Below, in pieces: positions 57,298 to 64,000 of a stretch of 64,000 nt of DNA. Origin of the DNA: Usnea hakonensis (Eukaryota; Ascomycota; Lecanoromycetes; Lecanorales; Parmeliaceae). The notes beneath the pieces were generated by a model. That model was given only the letters and a program-made list of their open reading frames with translations, had not been told where the DNA came from and did no database searches. Positions within the stretch are counted from its first letter, which is position 1. Each line of letters begins with the position of its first letter. The DNA lies in NCBI GenBank assembly GCA_013423325.1, contig BLJB01000064.1, forward strand, positions 546,641 to 610,640, read 5' to 3'. The position numbers and the translations under genes were made by a program.

Positions 57298-58574
57298 TTT
57301 GTAACAGTAGTAGATGTTTGTTGGAAGCTTCCCGGGCTGAATGTGTCCAGTGTTATGAAAAAGAGGTAATTGTAGCGAGTAGTAAGAGATGGATGGAAAT
57401 TGATTTACGGATATCGGTATCCTACGCGTAGAAATGAGGAGCCTTTCTTGCTTGAAAATTAACAGTGTTGGAGCCACCAATATGACACAACCATACTTGG
57501 TCATATATGAAGGCTGAGGCCAGCATATACACAAGACGTACATAGTCATGCTTATGGACAATTGAGAAGATGGTCATTCCTATTCTTGCAGACGGGAAAG
57601 CAGGCTGAAGTGTAAATCTATCATTCTTCTCCAATTGGCGCCTGTTGTCAGAGTGTTCACAGCGGCAGTCATCACAGGTCTTGAGGCATGCGATACAACT
57701 CAATCTGGACATTGTCTGTACTTGGTCGAAGCTTGATACTACAGCGGGCATAAAGAAGATGATCCAGGGGTATTCAACCATGTTTGTCTTCTATACTGAC
57801 TCTGACAGATCTTCATTTTCTTTCCTGGAGGCCAATTTGGAATAAAGTGAATTGACCAGTCTTCTTTCTTTCTTTGTCCAAGTCCGGATGCTCTCAAGGT
57901 CCACAATGCTCTATTATTGCTTGCATTGGAAGCGGTGAAGCAACCTTTGTACGGTCAAAGGTACCGACGTTCTGCATCAGGTATCGCTATATTACTAAGT
58001 ATACGTGGAACCAAAGAGGAAGAAGTAATCGTCTTGGACCGAGGCTTACTCACCTCCTCGTTAAGTGTTAAACCCCCACCCCCCCCCTGCAATTCCAAAT
58101 TTCCCCGAGCAACGCCGCCTGAAGCCTCACAAGCGCCAGGACTCTCCGCCCGTCAAGCGCATCAGGATTGGACAAACTCGGGCATTGAGCTTCCCTTTGC
58201 TTCCAATCATCTAAAAACAACTCAGGTACCAATGCACTATCAAATACGTACCTGGTTCCTGTGTGAACGACTTCCCTTTTCTACTAGTTCGTGACTGCGC
58301 CTTTCCCTGGCTTTGTTGCACAAGGCTCGCGAAAGTGATCAGCTCTTTGACCTGTCTGCTTCATAAACTTGGTTTGGAGACCTAGGGTGCAAGACCTGAT
58401 TGATAAAGGCTGCATAAGTCTCGCCCATTGTTGTTGTCCAAGACACGGCTATCCTTTGGGAGCGACATCATCAGCAGACCAAGACGATCATCGCATCACC
58501 TGTGACGCCCATGAGCATACATCAGCACTCTACCTCCTGCAACATCACGCTCTCCACGTCATCATTCATAAAAC
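57298..58574. other. Divergent intergenic region
   Basis: About 1.3 kb between divergent genes, with promoters for both. A C-run (CCCCCACCCCCCCC) at about 58074 is the only low-complexity feature. No gene is seen. Confidence 0.35.
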
Positions 58575-60773
58575 ATGGATTTCAATTTCAGGAATAGTGG
58601 CAGAATCGCCTCAGACTCTGATCACGACATGTATGTGCCTGCCAGACGCTCTTCGGGTCCAGTGACCCTCGGGCCCCGCCTCTCTCGAAAGAAAGAAGCG
58701 ATGCAGTACAATCATCCAAAACCGCCGTTGACTCCAAACACTACATCCACCATGCCACAAGCCATACCGAATCCTCTCTTACCTTCTGCGCCAGCGTCTC
58801 CTCCAACGCCTGCACCAAGCCCAACTCCACATCAGAGATCACCTACTTCTTGGCACCTTGCTCCTCCGGATGACAATGAAGACCCAGTGCTGGAGGAAGC
58901 AAGAAATTTATTCAGGGTATTGGATATCACGGCAAAGGAGGACTGGCTGAGATCGTTGGTGGATGAGTGTGATAATCATACATTGAGCTTCTTGCACCAA
59001 ATTGTCAGCCCGAGACTGAAAAAGGATCCATTCAAGGCTTTACCCAATGAGCTCTGCTTCAGGGTATGATATAATATGATATGATGCAACACCAGCTTAC
59101 CGAGCTTACCTCTCAACAGATACTCGAATTTGTCGATGACCCCAAAACATTCGTTCGCGCTTCGCAGGTCTCGAGAAGATGGCGGGAAATTGTGAGCGAT
59201 GACCAAGCCTGGAAGACATTGTGCGAGAAGCATGCATATCGCAGGATGTCCAGCGATTCTGTCGCCTCCAGCATGAACACCTCTACCGCGTCTGTCAGCC
59301 AAATACTCTACAATCAGCATCTGCGCTCAGCATCGCCCAGTCGTCTTCCTGACAGCATGTCTGCTATCGAGGAGAATCCGGAAGTTGTCGCTACCCCCTA
59401 CGACTCGGTTCCTCCTACAGGTTCTCGAAGGCACAGGAAATCTCGACCAAACACCACTCATCGATCACACTTTAAGCACAGATATTTGGTGGAATCGGCG
59501 TGGAGAAAAGGAGGTCTGATGACGGCAAGGCATATCCATCCTGATCAAGGCGTAGTCACAAGCTTGCATTTGACGAAGAAGTATATCGTTGTTGCGCTCG
59601 ACAATGCCAAAATCCATGTCTTCAACACGAGAGGAGATCACCAGAGAACGCTACTCGGACACCAGATGGGCGTCTGGGCTATGGTGCCGTGGGAAGATAT
59701 ACTGGTCAGTGGTGGGTGCGATAGAGATGTCAGGGTATGGAATATGGCTACTGGGTATGTGGAGCATAAGCCGAGGTCGTATTCCATACTGATTCGTTTA
59801 TGCAGGACGAGCGTACACACTTTACGTGGCCATACATCCACTGTTCGCTGCCTTAAGATGTCTGATGCAAGAACTGCAATATCTGGCTCAAGAGATACTA
59901 CGCTACGAGTGTGGGACCTGACGACAGGTGCATGCACGAATGTTCTCATGGGTCATCAAGCTAGCGTTCGCTGCTTGGAAATCCATGGAGATCTTGTTGT
60001 ATCAGGAAGCTATGATACTACAGCAAAGATATGGAGCGTTTCGACTGGACAATGTCTGCGCACATTGTCAGGTCATTTCAGCCAGATCTACGCGATTGCC
60101 TTTGACGGACACAGAATCGCAACAGGTAGTTTGGATACGAGTGTCAGGATATGGAATCCGCATGACGGGTATGGCGTCTAGTGCTACCCTTTGTGCTTTT
60201 GGATGCCGCGGCTGACCTGCTGATCTTTGTAGTACATGTCAAGCTATCCTCCAGGGGCATACCTCTCTGGTCGGTCAACTTCAGATGCGTGGTAATACGC
60301 TTGTGACAGGAGGCTCTGATGGGTCTGTTCGCGTGTGGTCACTCATCACCAACGCCCCCATTCATCGTCTTGCGGCCCATGACAACAGTGTCACTTCTCT
60401 ACAATTCGATGATGCCCGGATCGTCAGCGGCGGCAGCGATGGAAGGGTCAAGATCTGGGATACCAAAACGGGAGCACAGATCAGAGAGCTAAGCCAGCCG
60501 GCGGAAGCTGTGTGGAGGGTCGCATTTGAGAGTGAGAGATGTGTCGTGATGGCCAGTAGATCAGGGCGGACTATAATGGAAGTGTGGGACTTCACACCAC
60601 CGCCCGATGAGGGAGATGAACAAGATGGGCAGGGACCTGTCGAGCTGGGAATGGATGTGGGGCATGTTGTGGACGAGGACATGGCTGATGCGGAGGAGGA
60701 GGAGGACCACAAGAGTGATATGATTGACGCTTACAGCACGGGTGGAGAGGACAGTGAAGGAATGACCGATTGA
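58575..60773 (+). CDS. F-box/WD40 protein, Cdc4/Pop1 type
   Basis: Four exons, 58575-59063, 59120-59754, 59806-60168 and 60233-60773, give 675 residues. Each internal join rebuilds conserved sequence (LCFR-ILEFV; ATG-TSVHTL; HDG-TCQAIL). Intron 2 is 51 nt with no stop, so it can be misread as coding. The N-terminus is Pro/Ser/Thr-rich, then a dimerisation-like helix (LRSLVDECDNHTLSFL). The F-box (FKALPNELCFRILEFVDD, then VSRRWREI) spans about 152-200. About seven WD40 blades follow from 295, each ending in WD/WN (VRVWNM, LRVWDL, AKIWSV, VRIWNP, VRVWSL, VKIWDT, MEVWDF). The acidic tail is short. Cdc4-type proteins are the substrate receptors of SCF ubiquitin ligases, binding phosphorylated cell-cycle regulators. 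Confidence 0.92.
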
Positions 60774-63577
60774 GATCGCTGCTGGACAACGCTGATTGTG
60801 TCGATGACGACACCGGATCGCACGAATAGGTCTTTTTGGATGGTAATGCCATACATCGAATCACGGGATGGAGCGCGTGGATGGTATCATGCGAAGCATA
60901 GCGTCGTGATTGGCATTTTCATTATGGAGCTTTGGCTTGTCGGTTTGATAGGCATACCGTTTTCTCACCTCATGTCAGATATCTACGCTACTTTCGTATT
61001 AATCTGATTATGTGGAACCTCTTGGAGAATTTCCGATGATGGTTGGCTGGCCTTCTTGACAGTGTACGTTGGTTCCGATGTTCCTCCCCGCCATGACTCG
61101 TCGACATGTATGCGTGCTTTTAAACTTGTCCTTCCCCCATCTCCTTACTGCACCGCTTACCCCATGACGCGTCGACATGAATGCCTGCTTTTTCAACCTC
61201 GTCATCTTTCTTTTTCTCTCCTTTGTCTCCCACATGCATCGCAACCCTGCCTCAAGTACGATCCAACCAACCCTCTCATCTACCCATCACCACCCCTCAA
61301 ACCCCCACCCTAAACTCTTGATCCTATGTAGAAGAACATGGTGGGGAGGGGAAAGGAAACGGGGGATTTGTTTTCCTGTATATATCTTGGTTTGGTTTGG
61401 GCTTGGCGGTATGCTACGGTACCGTACTTGGGATTGATGGGATGGGGGGAGGGGGGAGGGGGATGAATGGGGAGAGTGTAGGATTCTATTTAAACAAACC
61501 GGTGACAGGAATTGATTCTTCGTATACATGGGCTGTCGTAACAAACAGACCTATCTGGCTTAGTATGTACTTTCCCCTCCAGATGTCACTGCTATGCCAT
61601 ATGCTATAAGCCATATGGGAATGATTCTCTGCGCTCCTGTACAGTGTTGTATCTTCGTATGAATAATGGCTGTATTGAGACGTCATGTCCAGGTGGGAGA
61701 CGCGGGGCATTTCATGTCAGTTGTGCTGGGAAAACAAGGTTTGGCAGGATTGCCTGCACGAAGCCAAGTTGGTACAGCGAGAAGGAAGCTCCAAGTGAAG
61801 GCCTTGCCTACTTCTTTGCAGATGCAGACAGATCCACAGACTCACCATGGAAAACACACAGATTAGCGAGATATCTGCGAGCCAAGCGACAACGGCGTTT
61901 CACCCAAGTTGGTGGCAGTGTGTCCGCACTCGGCAGCTCGTGTATCGTATTCACCATCTCATAATTTATAATTAGACAGCTGTCGTCGTGATAAAGGCAC
62001 ATTAGCTCGCTGTGGCTCGCAGCAAGGGCTCTGCCGGCCAATGAGACATCCCTGCGTCCTGGCTGTCGGGTTAAAGTATGTCAAAGCCTTTGTATGCAGG
62101 TGCAAGGAATGCATCAAGCCTTATTAGTATTTGACATGCAGATCGGAACGCAAAGTGTTGGGGTTGGGTACAAGTACGTATTTTGAATAACAAGCCAACG
62201 ATGGCGGTGCATGGACAGACGGCAGGAATGAGAGTGGCTATTGGAGTGACCGTGTTGGAGAGATAAAGCGCTGGCGAGAATATTTGATGCAGCAGCGGGA
62301 TAGAAGACGGATGAAGAAAGCGAGTTGCAGAGGGACGGGTCGTGATAGCCTGTCAAGATTCAAGAAGCCAGGTTGTGAGGAGCTCAGCGGGTGAGGCTTC
62401 GGCCTCTAAAGTCGCGGATGATTGGATCTGTTGATGAGGACAGGGAATGAGGAGATAGTAGTGAAAAGAGAAGGTTGGGAAAAAGTATAAAAGTATATGT
62501 GAGGGTAAGTCTGCCTCGAGTTCCTCTCGCGCCGTCCTTTGTGCGCTGATGATCCCTTCAACAAAGGTTTCAACCTTTGGTTATCACACCACGTGCCATG
62601 TGCCTGTAGAGATCCAGGCAGGTTCAAGCGGGGAGATTGGTAGAGTGATTGGAGAGCGGGAGGGAAGAAAGGGTTGATCGGCAGAGATGAAAATGGGTAG
62701 GGTGGTAGTTAGTCGTAGAATAAAGAAGGGTGGTAGAACTCTAGAAGCTTCGGTGGCCCGGCCATGCACCCGATCAGGCAGCCTGTGGTTGATCACTACG
62801 TACCTTACAATAATAATCCTCAAACCATCCAAATCTTATCGAACAACCAGTCAAACTTGGAGCGCAAAAGATGCGAACTTCTATTGGTACCCTAAGCCAT
62901 AGCTTAATGACGATTGACGAGAAAGGGCCATGTAACGCACGTGGCGTTCCTGAAACTGGCAATCTTTGAAGTGCCGATCTTAAAGTATTACTTTATCATT
63001 AAGGTATTATTATTATTGTTGGAGGTGTCAATAGGGCCAAAGAAAACGATGATGCCATGCGGCGTGGCACATTTGACTACGTATCACCTTTTTCTCATCA
63101 CTTGATCATTGCCTATTTTTATTATTATTATTTTTATTGTTACAGAATCATGTTGCACAATAATGCCACCTTGTCTTGATCCGGTCCTTGGAGTACATAG
63201 GATACAAGTACTCATCATGTTTCCATCCAATTCACTCTTTTATTGGTCTTATGTTTCTTTTACTAAACCAAATGGTGGCGCAGTGCTTCAAATGTAAGCA
63301 CTGTAAATTAATCCATCAATAAATCAACAATAACAATCCGAACGCCGCTCCCCCTCCTTGTCTTCAGCTCCAATGCCGTGCATGAGCTCAGAATCCTGCT
63401 GCAAATAATGCGAGACAGGTGCGCTGCAAATTTATGATTTTTGGGCCAGCAAGGGAATTTAGTCTGGCTGCTGATTGCTATGGGGGCTCAGCAACCACTA
63501 TGTCTCGATATCTGACACGCTCTCAGTAAAGTAGAAAATGTCTCACTCGCGTTGCCGCATCAAGCTTGATGCAGGAG

Positions 63578-63632
63578 TGAAGGATGTGCGTCTTCCCACA
63601 ATGCTGAACCAGTCTCCTGCGCACATCCTTCA
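63578..63632. repeat. 13-bp inverted repeat
   Basis: TGAAGGATGTGCG (63578-63590) and CGCACATCCTTCA (63620-63632) are perfect reverse complements, 29 nt apart. A second pair, GCAGGAG and CTCCTGC, lies at 63571-63577 and 63614-63620. Confidence 0.8.
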
Positions 63633-63721
63633 ACAATGGTTGGAAGGATCCGGTTGTCGCAGACTAGCCATTGACGCAGACTGCCTGATGTTGCTCAAGG
63701 CAGACGCGTACTTCTCAGTCA

Positions 63722-63762
63722 GCAACCAGCAACCAGCAGTCAGCAGCCAGCAGCCAGCAGAA
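63722..63762. repeat. CAGCAACCAGC/CAGCAGC low-complexity repeat
   Basis: A run of short CAGCAACCAG, CAGTCAG and CAGCCAG units, imperfect and about 7 bases each. Confidence 0.75.
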
Positions 63763-64000
63763 CAATGACCCAAATATTGTTCGACGATACTGACTGAGCT
63801 TTCCACTGACAGTCCAGAGGCCAAATTTGCTGCCTGGGCAAACGATGACGCTGCGATCCGAACCGTCCATTTCAGACGAGGTGGGAGGAACCTGCAGATC
63901 CAACAGCACTCAGGAATAGTGTTTGGCAGGCCATCAAATTAGGTTGCTTTTAAACCTCAGCCAACGCTAGTGTATAATACCGAAACGTGCGCAGCCACAT

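Larger units (their letters stand above)
60774..64000. other. Gene-poor right end
   Basis: No convincing gene was found in 3.2 kb. Low-complexity runs are present: TATTATTATT near 63120, CAGCAACCAGC-type repeats at 63722-63762, and G-rich sequence near 61440-61470. An inverted repeat lies at 63578-63632. A 76-codon frame at 63538-63768 ends in the CAG-type repeat and is not called. Confidence 0.4.

Noticed and set aside
63538..63768. 76-codon frame ending in SVSNQQPAVSSQQPAEQ
   Set aside because: The C-terminus is coded by a low-complexity repeat and the rest spans an inverted repeat; a real gene is possible but unsupported.
1..64000. tRNA and rRNA genes
   Set aside because: No B-box-like GGTTCGANTCC with a matching cloverleaf and no rRNA core motifs were seen on either strand by eye; a covariance-model scan would be decisive.

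Overview
The window is nuclear DNA of a filamentous ascomycete (Pezizomycotina). Genes lie close together on both strands. Introns are short (mostly 44-75 nt), with GTATGT/GTAAGT-type donors and CTAAC/CTGAC-type branch points. Several proteins belong to families confined to or typical of these fungi: type III polyketide synthase, rhodopsin-fold membrane protein, APH-like phosphotransferase and fungal P450. The class or genus cannot be told from the sequence. No tRNA, rRNA, intact transposase or CRISPR was recognised. All exon joins below were made by eye and checked for reading frame.

Layout. 1-5 kb: an edge-truncated acidic protein, a PRCC-domain protein, an AT-hook protein, then a patch of decayed tandem repeats. 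5.6-20.5 kb: one giant gene, midasin (MDN1/REA1), the AAA+ motor of 60S ribosome maturation, in three exons. 20.9-26 kb: a CLC chloride transporter whose proton-glutamate position is Gln, the CTD-kinase gamma subunit CTK3, and an orphan with a mitochondrial-type N-terminus. 26-29 kb: a gene-poor, mobile-element-like stretch with a truncated phosphotransferase copy, two candidate terminal-inverted-repeat elements and a small secreted protein. 29.7-38.6 kb: a probable Utp16-like U3 snoRNP protein, a secreted-protein gene broken by one stop codon, an RMD1/DUF155 membrane protein, an INO80F-type coiled-coil protein and pyrroline-5-carboxylate reductase. 39-44.4 kb: the intact phosphotransferase, a small spliced gene of unknown function, a 52-bp tandem repeat, and an unknown gene whose C-terminus is a 15-bp minisatellite. 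44.7-49.7 kb: a P450 and a type III polyketide synthase transcribed divergently, followed by a convergent methyltransferase-like membrane protein. This is a possible small biosynthetic cluster. 50.6-60.8 kb: a rhodopsin-like seven-helix protein, chaperonin CCT8, a four-helix membrane protein with one unresolved exon join, and a Cdc4/Pop1-type F-box WD40 protein. The last 3.2 kb has no convincing gene.

Most genes are housekeeping. Two act in ribosome assembly (MDN1, Utp16-like), two in chromatin or transcription (INO80F, CTK3), and one each in protein folding (CCT8), proline synthesis and cell-cycle ubiquitination. The accessory character is concentrated at 26-29 kb and 40-50 kb. The best candidate for an undescribed system is the P450/type III PKS/methyltransferase-like trio. 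The best single-protein oddity is the Gln in the CLC proton pathway, although it may be clade-wide.
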